In this document: piece after piece, positions 1-10,559 of the stretch
How the letters are laid out: each line of letters begins with the position of its first letter
Numbering within the stretch: the first letter of the stretch is position 1
Source of the DNA: Datura wrightii
Taxonomy: Eukaryota > Streptophyta > Magnoliopsida > Solanales > Solanaceae
Assembly (NCBI GenBank): GCA_035772735.1
Contig: JASDFA010000003.1
Span: forward strand, 126,533,001-126,597,000
Length of the DNA stretch: 64,000 nucleotides
Direction of reading: 5' to 3'
Notes under the pieces: model-generated
What the model saw: the letters and a program-made list of their open reading frames with translations, nothing else
The model's database searches: none
Told to the model about the DNA's origin: nothing
Made by a program: the position numbers and the translations under genes

Positions 1-1075
1 GACACTCAAGTGGGCAGAGCCATCCAAAACCTTGCCAGGGTTAAGAATGATACCATGATATCAATATCAAGTTAAGGCCACTTGTGGCGGTGAAACTCTC
101 AAGGGGAGATCCCAATACAAATATATAATACGTAGGCACATAGTTCTGAGATTGGGGAACCTAGGAACCCCAAGCCTACTCGGTGCTAGATACTACTCCC
201 AAAAACATGCATAGTGCTCCTATCATTTTTCAATGAAGCTGAAATCACAATTACATACATAGTATGAAATTTGAACATGGGGAGTCCTGGCTTCGAACAT
301 ACCATAAAATGGATTAGGAGTATTGACACCAAACCATATTGTAAGTTTGTCTTATAAAACTAAGCTAAATCATGAAAACATACTTAACTTGTGTGGGTTG
401 CCAAAATCTTAAAATCATGCGTACTTGAAGTAGACCTCATAAGTTAAAATCATGAATGCATACATGGGTAATTTATAAATATTCATTTATGCTAGATATC
501 TTATCATACTTTAAGTCATGAATCATAAACATGACTTTTCATAAAACTTGCATAATAGAGAATAATTTCTAATAATTTGAAGTCATGAATTTATAATCAA
601 TTTAATTATAAAATTTACCCATTAAACTTAAACATGTTTTAGAATATGAGGGGAATTAACCCATAGACGTATCATAGAGAATTTCATAAAATTGGAATAA
701 AATCCCATAAGATCATATAGTTGAGTTAGAACTTGAATTCATGAATTTTAGGTGAAATTTGGGCATGAGAGTGAAATGAAACTCTCATTCATATCCTTAC
801 ATACTTGGATAAATTGATTCTCAACTTTTCTTTGAATTCCCAAGAGAATTGGGGAAGAATTGAGCGAATTCTAGATTGATCTTTCAAGAGAATTCAAAGC
901 TTTACATGCATGGGAATGTCTAATGACTTGATATTTGATAAAACCTCTTAAAACACTCCTTTTTGGATTAACATTATGTAGTTTAGGATTTAGGAGTTTA
1001 GGAATTATGAAAAATCCCTTAATGATTTGCTTGGAAAACTGATCCTGCCAGTCCCAAGGAGTGACTGGACGACTC
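1..1075. other. Left flank of the nest, no gene seen
   Basis: AT-rich sequence with no open frame that resembles a known protein. It ends in a gactc target-site copy that is repeated at 44181, so before element D inserted it was continuous with 44181-44684. I cannot name the repeat family. The last 50 bases (gactggacgactc) carry part of the ACGACTC word that is common in family B, so this may be non-coding sequence of a related element. Confidence 0.5.
1071..1075. repeat. Target-site duplication of element D, left copy (gactc)
   Basis: Identical to 44181-44185 on the other side of the 43-kb nest. Five base pairs is the usual duplication length for Ty3 integrases, and the match fixes the outer limits of element D. 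Confidence 0.85.
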
Positions 1076-1530
1076 TATAACACCCCGGATAATTTGTGCA
1101 ATAAATTCATAATTTTGAGGTAGGAATAATAGTAATTAATAGGTTAATAAGGATGTGTTATGAGGTATTTTTGTCATTCTATGATAGTATTTAAGATTGC
1201 ACGTCGATCAAGTTGTAGAATAAAATTCCGCAAAAGTTATCGCAAAATTTCCTTTTTGAGATTGCTTGAAATTTAGTTTAAATGTCTTGAGGGTTTTAAC
1301 CCAATCTATAATGAGTAAGTGGGTTTTCTACCTATCAAATTAAAGGTCTATGAGTCTAGTTTCAACGAAATAAACCTTTTGCTGATTCGACTTTAGAATA
1401 GAGAGATATTTGCATTTTCGCGAGACCGAGCAAGCAGGTACGTCAATAGCGGGCTAAGGCGGTGGAGGGCTATATAAAGCCCCTTGGTCGGTTCTAACAC
1501 CCATAATTCTTTTTCCAGAGCTGGGAGAGA
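1076..1530 (+). repeat. 5' LTR of D, first segment
   Basis: Aligns with 41558-41975 of the 3' LTR, including the phrase gcgggctaaggcggtggagg and the TATA element. Element B1 interrupts it at 1531. It continues at 36207. The two D LTRs have many substitutions and indels by eye, so D is the oldest datable insertion here. Confidence 0.85.
1471..1478 (+). promoter_or_regulatory. TATA box of D 5' LTR (tatataaa)
   Basis: The sequence tatataaagcccc is conserved in the 3' LTR at 41922-41929 and, in expanded form, in solo LTR E. It is the likely core promoter of the element. In this copy B1 sits about 50 bp downstream, separating the promoter from the rest of the element. Confidence 0.7.
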
Positions 1531-2481
1531 TGTTTCCCAAATTACACCTCGCATTGAGATATAAGCGGTTGATTGTCAAATATAGAACCCAACAAAGGTT
1601 GTGGTCGATCCCACAGGGAATATAGTAAGAACTTAAGTTAATGCGAATAGTTGTTACTATTGAGTTACTTATTTCCGAAGGGGGAAACAAATAGAATAAT
1701 AAACAAAAGTAAAACTACTGAACGCTTAGATCAAATTCGGTTTGTATTCAATTAGCGACTTGACTAGGATTGTGTTCCCCAAGACTTCATAACCATAAGG
1801 CTTATACACTAGTGATCTATTCCGATGTTTAACATGCAATATTGGTAAGTTAGGTTCACCTAAATGGTTGGTCCCCTATCTAGATGATTATCACCACGCA
1901 ATTTGGTCCGCATACGGGTGTACTTTAATTGATCCTGACCCTTAATATCGAATTAGTTATCCCTAGACAAGTTCAATCTATTAGATGAGAGTTGATAGCC
2001 TCAAATCTCCGTTGTTAATCCCTTTTCTCATTCATTACCCCCTTGGTCCGGTAAGTAAGAATAAGGCAAGTCTTAACGTTTGCAACTGTCAAGAATCAAT
2101 CAAAATGAAGGGAAAAACAATACATGCATAAAACCCCATTCAAGAATCACCAAGTATTTTACCTATGTGTGTCAATTCATCTTGGTTCTCACAAACCTAG
2201 TTATGGGTTTAGCTACTCATATTTGTATGATCACAATCATAAATTATTAAATAAATCATAATTGCAACTTACAAATTATCATAGAAGAAAACCAAGTAGA
2301 TTGAATAAAACTCCAAATTTGATGAATAAATTCCAATGTTGCTTTTGATCCTCAAATTCAAGAACAAAATTGTAAACCTTGTTTCTTGATTCAAGAACAA
2401 TCGTACAACACCAAAATCCTCTTGAAAAATAATAATAATTGGCTTCTCTGAATAATCTCTCAAAAATAAACCTAAACTGTG

Positions 2482-2489
2482 TATTTATA
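2482..2489 (-). promoter_or_regulatory. TATA box in B1 3' LTR (minus strand TATAAATA)
   Basis: Plus strand tatttata. The same position in the other three family-B LTRs carries the same word or a close variant. The motif-rich block 2521-2872 lies immediately upstream in minus-strand orientation, i.e. in U3. Confidence 0.6.
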
Positions 2490-2574
2490 GTTCCAAGAAA
2501 ACCTTTTCCTAACTAAAACTAGAAACTAGGTCGGCAGTGGCCACGAGCTTGGTGACGAATCATTTGGACCTTTG

Positions 2575-2864
2575 ACGAGTCGTGCCTTGCTTAAAATAGT
2601 TGTCCTCAGCATCGTACCCAATTGTGGCAACAGATCACCTAACGACTCGTTGTTCCTGGGCACGAGTCGTTAGGTCCCTCGTGGTCTTACTCCTTCAAAA
2701 TTCCAATGCAACTTATGGTTGGTTTCAGTGATCTTCCAACGAGTCATTTCATCACGTGACGACTCGTTATGTCTTTCATCAACTCCACTAGTCACTTTGT
2801 TAAGATTTTCTCTGTCAGCCTTCACGACTGACTTCACGACTCATAACTAGGTGTAACGAGTCGT
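2575..2864. repeat. ACGA(G/C)TCGT word cluster in B1 U3
   Basis: Five exact copies of the 9-mer ACGAGTCGT or its complement ACGACTCGT lie at 2575-2583, 2642-2650, 2662-2670, 2759-2767 and 2856-2864, with near copies between. Positions 2640-2650 and 2662-2672 form a perfect 11-bp inverted repeat with an 11-nt loop. They are irregularly spaced, not a tandem satellite. The same block occurs in the other family-B LTRs (about 35640-35940, 45690-46020, 54780-55110). Confidence 0.75.
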
Positions 2865-2873
2865 TCCCTCAAC

Positions 2874-4476
2874 TAAGAACTTTTGCATGTCCTCAGGCAA
2901 AAACAAAATAAAATAAAATAAACTACTTCGACTCTTCAATCGATAAAAACACTAGGAAACTTACGACAGTCACATTTATACATCAAAATAAAATTTTCTA
3001 ACGCCTCCCTCATTGTATCAACTAAAATCACTATGCATATGAAAAATTTTCAACCATAACACAGAGGAATCATAACATGGCAAAACACTGTCACTTGCAA
3101 CCACGCACATAAATCTATAACACTGATACACATAATTTGCAGACAATTTTGTTGACCAAATGTTCTCACCTCAAAGAAGTCCCATACTCACACATGTGCA
3201 TATGATTAACTCGATATATTTCTCTTAGGACTAGGTAAGATTCACTCACTCTCACAAAGAAATTCGAACTGTGTCCATAGAGTATCATAGGCTTACCTTT
3301 ACTTTCAATACCTCAATTTTCAGACAAGTAACTAGGATCTCTATAGGAATTTATAGGCTTGTAACGTAGGCTCGGGCTTGGGTATGGTACATATGGAATT
3401 AGTAGCTCAACCCTCCTTGGCACTACACACCTCTTGGCTCCACTTATCAACTTTTTTACTATTTTCTCCGGTTTTTCCCTTGAACTACTTCTTCTTTTCT
3501 TTGCTTTTGCAAGTATCGATACGGTTTCTCTTTATTCAAGATTTCAATGATGTCACATTTTTCTTTTTTAACTTTTTTACAACAATTTTTACTTCTTTGT
3601 TTTCATTGTGCATACCGCACCCGCATTTTTACTTTTTTCATTACCCAATTTTCATTCCTCCCAACTCTTCTTAATCACCCCTACAGTAGCCACCCTCAAC
3701 TTAGGCGAGTTGCCTGAGTTGAGGTTCACAATGTCCAAGGAGGGACCAAGGACAAAACAAGTTCATTCTTAATAAAAGCAGGAAGGTGAATTGGTGTAAA
3801 CAAAACGAAAGGTCAATTTAAGCTAAAACATTTGGATCAAGGATTTTTTATTCTCTTTTGGTAGGTCTTTTAAGGCTAAAGTGCGCTCATAAATAAAAAA
3901 TGGCATATGATCCTTTCCTAGTTTCCTATCCTCTCTCTCGGTACGACTGACCAAACAAGTTCTAGATTGACACACACAATCGAATGCAGCTATTAAACCT
4001 CACTCACACATATCACAGGTCAACATCATCACTTCTACTAATTGCTAGTTCAGGTATAGCCATATAATGGTAAACATGTTCACAGTTTCAATGCCATGCA
4101 AAGATTCATAAAGTTCATACTCGTCAACTTTCACATACACATATAAAAAAAATTTCGGAGGGGTATCAAATTATCAATCAACAAAAAGATCATCAATTTA
4201 ATCTCTTGACTTCCTTCAGTTCTCCTAACTTTCTTCCGACTGTCACAAAAAATAAAATAAAATAAAATCCTAAACGTCTCGATTATACTAGATATGGAAC
4301 ACTCAAGCGAAAAGATATCCGGCAAGAAAAACCCTCGGGTTATGTTCAGAAAATAGAATGCACATGTATCCCTCCCCATCCCCATCAAGAAAGCATGCGT
4401 TGTCCTCGATGCATATACATATCAGACAAAACTCAGGAAATAGGGAACATACCTATGCGACCTAGGTGTCAGCTAC
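2874..4476 (-). other. B1 non-coding stretch between env-like ORF and 3' LTR
   Basis: Aligns along its length with 46290-47884 in B2. It contains T-rich low-complexity sequence around 3440-3660 on the plus strand, but no credible ORF. In Athila elements this long 3' untranslated region is usual. Confidence 0.7.
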
Positions 4477-4837
4477 CTAGTCAGTGGAGGGTGTAGATAT
4501 GCTTCCAATGCTATCTCCAACATTACCGACTTGACCCGGTGCATTTTCAGATCCAACAGAGCTCGTTCCTTCTCCTTGAGCTCTTGCTACGTTAGTCTTG
4601 GCTCTCTGTCGAGCCTCCTCTCTTGATTCATGCAGCGCTCTCTCCATTTCACTCTGCTCTAATTTTTGCTGACGGAGTAGAGAAGCATTATCCTCAAAAC
4701 TTGCCTCCTCACGAGGTCTCTTTCCTTTATCATGTGCCATCGACTCCTCCGTGATAAATTCGAAAATCGGTGGCAACTCCTCTTCAAACTCATCGTCTAT
4801 CACAGGAAGTACCGATGGAGGTACTGCAGCTACCTGT
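4477..4837 (-). pseudogene. B1 env-like ORF, C-terminal part (cut off by element A)
   Basis: Minus-strand frame with an acidic start, a KGKRPREE stretch and a charged, Q/E/R-rich segment with heptad-like spacing, suggesting a short coiled coil, ending in a stop at 4477-4479. B2 carries the same segment at 47885-48230 joined to the upstream part, showing this is the tail of the env-like protein. Element A separates it from its N-terminal part (17418-19227). Function of the protein family is unknown. Confidence 0.7.
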
Positions 4838-5728
4838 TGTTCGGCTCACAACTACATGCAAGTGCACGTGGTCGTACAACTAGTAAAGTGGCTTTATTTC
4901 AAGCCAAGTATCGATCCCACAGGGACTTAACAACGGTAGTAATTAACCTAAGTGTTAGTGAACGATATCTCTATGAATGTGGACAACCAAACAAATAATG
5001 TTTTATGAGTTAAGATTACTAAGTAACAAGAGTCTAAGTTAAGATTATAATTTGAAGTCTGAACAATAGCAATGAACAAGCTGAGGTTAAGGCAAGCATG
5101 CAGGGATGTAAATTTTTAATTCAATTCAGTGAATCTTCTCTTCGGTTGCTAGTCAGGAATTAATTGCCTATGGATTGGATCTTTCGACTCCTATCCAATT
5201 AAAGAATAATGAGAACTTAGTCTACATTTCTTTGATATGAGAATCTCATGCTCTATCCATACATAACCGATTCCATAAATGACTAATAAGACTTTCAGAT
5301 ATATTTCTATTCTGAATATAAATCAATTCTCAATTTTCTCAACTAAGAAAAGATCATATCCTACCAATTCACATCTGTCCAATTCCTTTCCTTTTCAAAA
5401 TCAAAACTGGATTTCTAAGATATACATTAACATTGGCACACATTAATGCAGTAAAAACTAGAATTGATAGAACAACCATTGAAGAAAAGATGAAAACTGA
5501 AATGATTAATAATTACATTCCTCTACAATTATCCTAAACCTCAGCAAGAGGTGAATTAGCCACTCATTTGTGGATTAAACATCTTCAAATAAGTAGAATT
5601 CATACAAGCAATTGAAATTAAAGAGAAAAAGGAAGAGCATAACCCTAGAATTTTCGTCCTTTCAACTGCCTGCTACCCATGTTCTTGCTCAGAAAAGTCA
5701 GAATGTTTAAAATAAAACCTAAGTGTGC

Positions 5729-5736
5729 TATTTATA
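5729..5736 (-). promoter_or_regulatory. TATA box in A 3' LTR (TATAAATA)
   Basis: Plus strand tatttata, repeated at 16896-16903 in the 5' LTR. Upstream on the minus strand (5770-6000) is a GC-rich block of repeated words, so this is a likely U3 core promoter. Confidence 0.6.
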
Positions 5737-5962
5737 CTATTGAGGATTTTTCCCAGAATAAGAAACAACGTGGGACGGAGTGTAACGCGAAGCACTGCCT
5801 CCGTGCCACGGGGCTAAGGCAGACCTTCACTGGAACTTGAGGTTCTAGGTAATCACACTCAACGTGACACGAAGTGCAAAGCGTAGCACTGCCTCTGTGC
5901 CACGGAGGTAACGCGGACCTCCACTGGAATTTGACATATTTCCATCATCCCAGGCAGAATGC

Positions 5963-5999
5963 CTCCGCGATGGTATCGTGACATGGTGCCATCGCGGAG
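5963..5999. repeat. Perfect 11-bp hairpin in A U3 (CTCCGCGATGG arms)
   Basis: Arms 5963-5973 and 5989-5999 are exact reverse complements, with a 15-nt loop that contains cgtgaca. The 5' LTR keeps both arms unchanged at 17130-17140 and 17156-17166, although loop bases differ between the copies. It lies upstream of the TATA box in element orientation. Confidence 0.75.
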
Positions 6000-6245
6000 C
6001 CCTTATTTTTTCCAACTTCCCTTGTCAACATTCACTTCTTGCTTCCGAGTCCATCCCCGCACTTCACCAACATGTAGATTAGCTTCCAAAATTTCCTTCT
6101 ACCTGCAAAACAACACTAATCATATTGGTTAGCATAAATTCACATTTACCTAAGATTCACATGAGATTGTACACATAACAATAGATAAACAAGTCGAAAT
6201 GAAGCATTTGAGTATCACTTGGGCATGAAATTCTGCCCAAGATCA

Positions 6246-8047
6246 CTTATCCCACACTTCAAACCTTGTTCTTCCTCGAACAATATTCTCACATCTCATG
6301 CAATTTAACCCCACGCATAGCTAATTTGGATCGACCATTCAAGCTACGGCTATATAGATTATTTAAGATAACAAATCATCAAGAAAACATGCATGGTTTC
6401 ATCAATACAATCAAGTGCACCATATTAAGACCTCCTAACCTCAAGAATCGATTCTCGATCCATGCAAACTCATGCAAATCAACTGATCAAGGACACGAAA
6501 TTTTATCTCTTGTCAAGCATGTGCCCTCACAACACAAGAGAATTACCCCATTTGGCATCATAAGATTTCCAAAGCACTACGTGTAGGGGTATATGAATAT
6601 GATTTCGCTCGCTCTCCCAAAGAATTCACATGCATCATGTCATGACCCATAAGCTTGCCTCTAGTGTTTTACTCCACTAATATAAGGATGCGTGATGTAA
6701 GATCACATAGGACTTAATGGGTTGTAATGTAAGCTAAGGAACTAGCAAATATTGGGCTAACCAATAATAGCAACTAGCTTCCCAAAGCGCTTTTCAGTAC
6801 ATCCCACCTTCAGTAAGGGCATTGCTTCTTCCTCCATCCTCTCATTCTTGAATTTTATTCTTTGTTTTTGTTCCCATTTCTTTAAGCACACTCGACTTAC
6901 TAGCAAAGAGTATTTATGCATCTTATTTTTTTGTTTCTCATTTATTGATTTTCTTACTCTCTACTATTAACTAATCAATTTCAACAAGTACACCTTTGAC
7001 CTGTTATTTAGCTTCCACAACTTCCGCTTTCCTTCCATTTCACACTTCTCACTCGTTTACCCTTTGGGAAAATTGTTTTTCTTAAGCGCTTAAGAGTTTT
7101 GGATTAAATTCACTGCAAATGAAAAGAAGGGGTTAAGCTCGGTTTGTACCTCTCAAAGAATAGGCTAAAGGCTCAATGGGGCTAACTAGGACGTAACCTT
7201 CAAGGTAGGTATGATAAGGGAGAAACTTCTGCTTTATTCAAAGAAATGCCTACATCCTTTCCTACAATCCACATCCTTCATTTCGTTTAGTATACACACC
7301 AGGCAAGTTCTAGACACTTCACAATAGCATGGAAAAGTCGAAACCTCACCTCACACTCATTGCACATGCTCAACTTAAGACATATTCACAGACTCTTCAA
7401 TCAGCTAATTACAAGAATTCACTATTAAGCCTCGATCACATCGAATCGAACTCTATGGCCTAGGTATCTCAACATGTTTAACACATTTGCATGCTTTCAT
7501 ACGAATCACGCTTGCAACTTAATATCATGTACAACACGTAACAAGAATTTTGAACCATTAATTAGCGACACGTTTGGGAAACAAACAAAAGAAAGAAGAA
7601 AAAAAGAAAAAAAACTACTCCTATCGACTACATTTCCCTTAAGACGGTCGTCATCCATCAATCATAGGGAACAGTCATTATCTACGACGTCGGTTCAATG
7701 GGAATATTCTCGAGAAAAGCACCGAAAATAAAAACCGAGAAACCCGACATAAAAAATTTCAACAAAAAAAGTTTCGATAGAAAAAGATAAAAATATAATT
7801 GAAAAATATTTACACATCACACACAACAGCAGCCCAACACAACAGCAGCTCAAGATTCATTACAATACCAACATTAACTACAAAACACGAAACACAGAGT
7901 CACAGGGTCACATTTAGCACAAGCACAACAAAAATAAGCAAAACAGCTAGCACCTAACTACTCCCACCCCACACTTAAGTCGAGCATTGTCCCCAGTGTT
8001 CAGATAATTGCAAAATATCACAAAGGTTAGGTGGTGAAACTCCCTAA
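6246..8047 (-). other. A non-coding stretch between env-like ORF and 3' LTR
   Basis: Contains the polypurine tract next to the LTR (6246-6257) and then about 1.8 kb of AT-rich sequence without a credible ORF. A-rich runs occur near 7580-7610 and 7730-7800 on the plus strand. Position and length fit the 3' untranslated region of Athila elements. Confidence 0.65.
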
Positions 8048-9279
8048 TCAATAAAAGTATTCAATTTCTTCATCAGGTGCCAGCGCTTCGTCTCCCATAT
8101 CAGAATCGCCCCTACCGTCCTCATCCGACTCAACATCTGAGTCCTCCCGGTGTGTCTCCTCATCGGTAGGGACGTCATCCTCCACGGGCTCCACAAATGC
8201 GGGCCCCACTCGGCATAAGGCTCAGGCATTCTCGTTGAATGGGTAATCTAACTTGAGTTGCCACAACTCAACCTCCGTTGAGGGCCGTCCACTGATGTGC
8301 AGCTGCAACATCTGCATCCCGTACATGCGTGCCATGTACTAATCATCCCGAGCATGTCGCTCGACTAGTGTGAGCACCAGCCCATAAGTAGTGTCAGGTT
8401 CCTTGGTTTTGGTGAAATCCAAGGCGCACCTGTCAATCTGAGGGATGTAATCTAGGGCCTCCTCCTCATATCGTGGCCCCTCAAGAAAGTGGTAAGTAGA
8501 CCACCGAACCCGTACCTATGCAATTGGGCTCTCTTCATGGCGGAGATGATCACTGCCCCAATGTTGATTTCTAGCCCCTTCATCAGTGCGTACACCAGAC
8601 AAACTCTATCCCGGGTGACATCAGTCATGTGCACCCCCGGGATCAGGCATGAACAAATAATCTTCAACCAAATCCGGGCCTCCCTGTTCATCTGAGAATA
8701 GGGCAACGTCTGATGGTAGCCCCTTTCCTTGTGCCTACCCCACCTAGCTGTCGATCGGGCTCCATATAAGGTGCGTCTAATGTCCGCATAAGGTGGAGTG
8801 ATGTTCAGTTGACGGAGGATATGAGCGTCTATGTCCCGTGCCCCCACGATTGCATTCAAATGGTGGGGTTCAAAGGTGACAACCTGTCCTCTGATTTTGA
8901 TGGTGTGGCTACGCAAGGTCGGGTTCCAATTGGCATAGAACTCCCGAATAAGATGGAGATTGCACTCCCTGGGTTCTTCAAAAATGAAGTTTAGCCCAGC
9001 GGTGTCAAACCTGTGTACAATCCACGGGAATTCCTATGCCAGTGGTTCCTGTGCTATTTGCTCCTCCAGGAAGTATTTGGTTTCTTTGTGTGTAGCTTAT
9101 CACTTCTTCCCCTCATCAGTCACCCATCTGGTTCCATACTGTCGGCGTTGCCCTCTAGGAACCGCTAGTGCTGCTGGTACTGCTGTCCCCAATCTTACTC
9201 TCTTTCTACTAGTGCCCGATCTGGATGCGCCCTTGCCCTTATCTTGTCATCCTGACGTTGTTCCTGTACATTCAAACAT
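8048..9279 (-). pseudogene. Element A env-like ORF (plant transposon protein domain), broken
   Basis: The best start is the ATG at 9277-9279. An N-terminal basic, Ser/Thr/Gly-rich segment is followed by KYFLEEQIA, FEEPRECNLHLIREFYANW and a long block to 8452 that matches the 'putative plant transposon protein' domain (Pfam Transposase_32 type) found in Athila env-like ORFs. A strongly acidic tail ends at a stop at 8048-8050 in another frame. At least three in-frame stops (near 9240, 9100 and 9040) and one frameshift between 8450 and 8230 make it non-functional. I see no clear signal peptide or membrane segment, so 'env-like' reflects position only. Confidence 0.7.
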
Positions 9280-10559
9280 ATAGTTCCAATGTTATTCAAG
9301 TCATAGTTAGCTACACTAAGGTTAGGTTTAATTGGACCACCCCACACTTAGTCTTTAGCCGCAATCAACACAATTTGACAAGACATTCATGTTTTTGAAA
9401 TTCTTAACATTCAACATGCTTAGTGCATTCATATAAGTCAATGGAACAATTACTTTGTACTACTCAGAATTCGTACAATGAAGAAAAATTTCTCCATCAA
9501 TTCAATTACATCATCATTAGCACTTTGCAATTTTTTCCAACAACCTATGTAATTCTCCAATTGCATTCTCCCGAAAATCCCTCTGCTAACTTAGTATATA
9601 CAACATCAATCACAATACATTTCACTTCAATCAACATGCACAACTCAATTTATCAACATTTTCATGCATTTTGTCTTCTTCCTATTCAATCCTCAACCCT
9701 AGCTAACAATATCGTAAGAATTACAATAATCATGCAATCATTGAGCTAATATACTAACAACGGTCCTAGGAACATCAATCAATCATAACTTAATTGATTT
9801 CAAGCTTATTTCCTACTTAGGGCAAGGTTTCATCACAAAACATGTTCAATAATCGAAAATTTGAGCAATAATAAGGAAAAATTCAAGAACATACCTTTAC
9901 TTCGATGAAATTGAAGAAAACTCGAAGGAAGTTGATCACTAAGTCCGTGTCACGTTGGGGGAGAAGGAAATTTTGGGTGTGGGTCGCGGAGGAAATGAGA
10001 GAATAGGGAAAACATCAAGGAAATTGGGGTTAAAAGGGGGTTTTTTCGTGCGGGTTACCTGGTAACCTGACGCGAAATACACCTCAACGTGTCACGAAGG
10101 GCAACGCGGAGCACTGCCTCCGGGACACGGAGCCATCACGTAGGTATTTTTTAATTTAACAAAATTCCGGAATACCTTCAATGTGTCACAGAAGGTAACA
10201 TGGAGGCCCTCCTCCATGACACGGAGCCATCACGTAGGCTCACTGGAATGTTCCAAATTTTTTTCTTACCTTGATTTTTTTTCCCTTTGCACTTTTTTTT
10301 GTATTTTTGCCGTCCGTTCCACCTGAAAACCATTAAACCACAAGAAATTCGTTAGAAATCATAGGTTGCCTCTCAACAAATTTTATTTTTCTATTTCTTT
10401 GTTTTTTTTTTTTTTCAAATAATCCTACTTTTCTATTACAACACATTCACGGGTTTCCTCCCGTGCAGTGCCTGATTTACCATCGCAGCTCGATGATATT
10501 CATTCTCAATCATCCTCTAGAGTGATGGAAGTCTTCTCTCGAATAACATCCTCACCCTA
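9280..10559 (-). other. A non-coding stretch between pol and env-like ORF
   Basis: No ORF of note. Positions 10075-10250 carry two copies of the GTGTCACGAAGG / GACACGGAGCCATCACG words that also occur in the U3 of element A, here upstream of the env-like ORF in element orientation. A T-rich run lies near 10380-10420. Confidence 0.65.

Larger units (their letters stand above)
1531..2873 (-). repeat. 3' LTR of B1, truncated
   Basis: Begins tgtttcccaaattacacc and aligns with the LTRs at 23917, 44685 and 53755. It ends near ctcaac at 2867-2872, where the other LTRs continue about 290 nt to tagcacatca. The sequence jumps directly to internal sequence (taagaacttttgcatgtcc), matching 46296 onward in B2. 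The deletion removed the U3 end and the polypurine tract. Confidence 0.85.
4838..6245 (-). repeat. 3' LTR of element A
   Basis: Starts tgttcggctcacaac on the plus strand and ends cccaagatca, giving minus-strand ends TGATCTTGGG...CCGAACA. It aligns with 16006-17412 with scattered substitutions. A plus-strand purine run is absent, but the minus-strand tract GTGTGGGATAAG sits just outside at 6246-6257, as expected for the polypurine tract. Confidence 0.88.

Noticed and set aside
2521..2872. CRISPR-like array or satellite
   Set aside because: The repeats are 9-11 nt, in both orientations and irregularly spaced, in a plant genome; not an array with spacers.
3378..3674. 98-codon plus-strand frame rich in Phe
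   Set aside because: It is low-complexity T-rich sequence in the non-coding part of B1; the counterpart near 46926 in B2 has a different protein sequence and length.
4477..4803. Independent small coiled-coil gene
   Set aside because: B2 shows the same sequence joined to the upstream env-like protein, so it is a severed tail.
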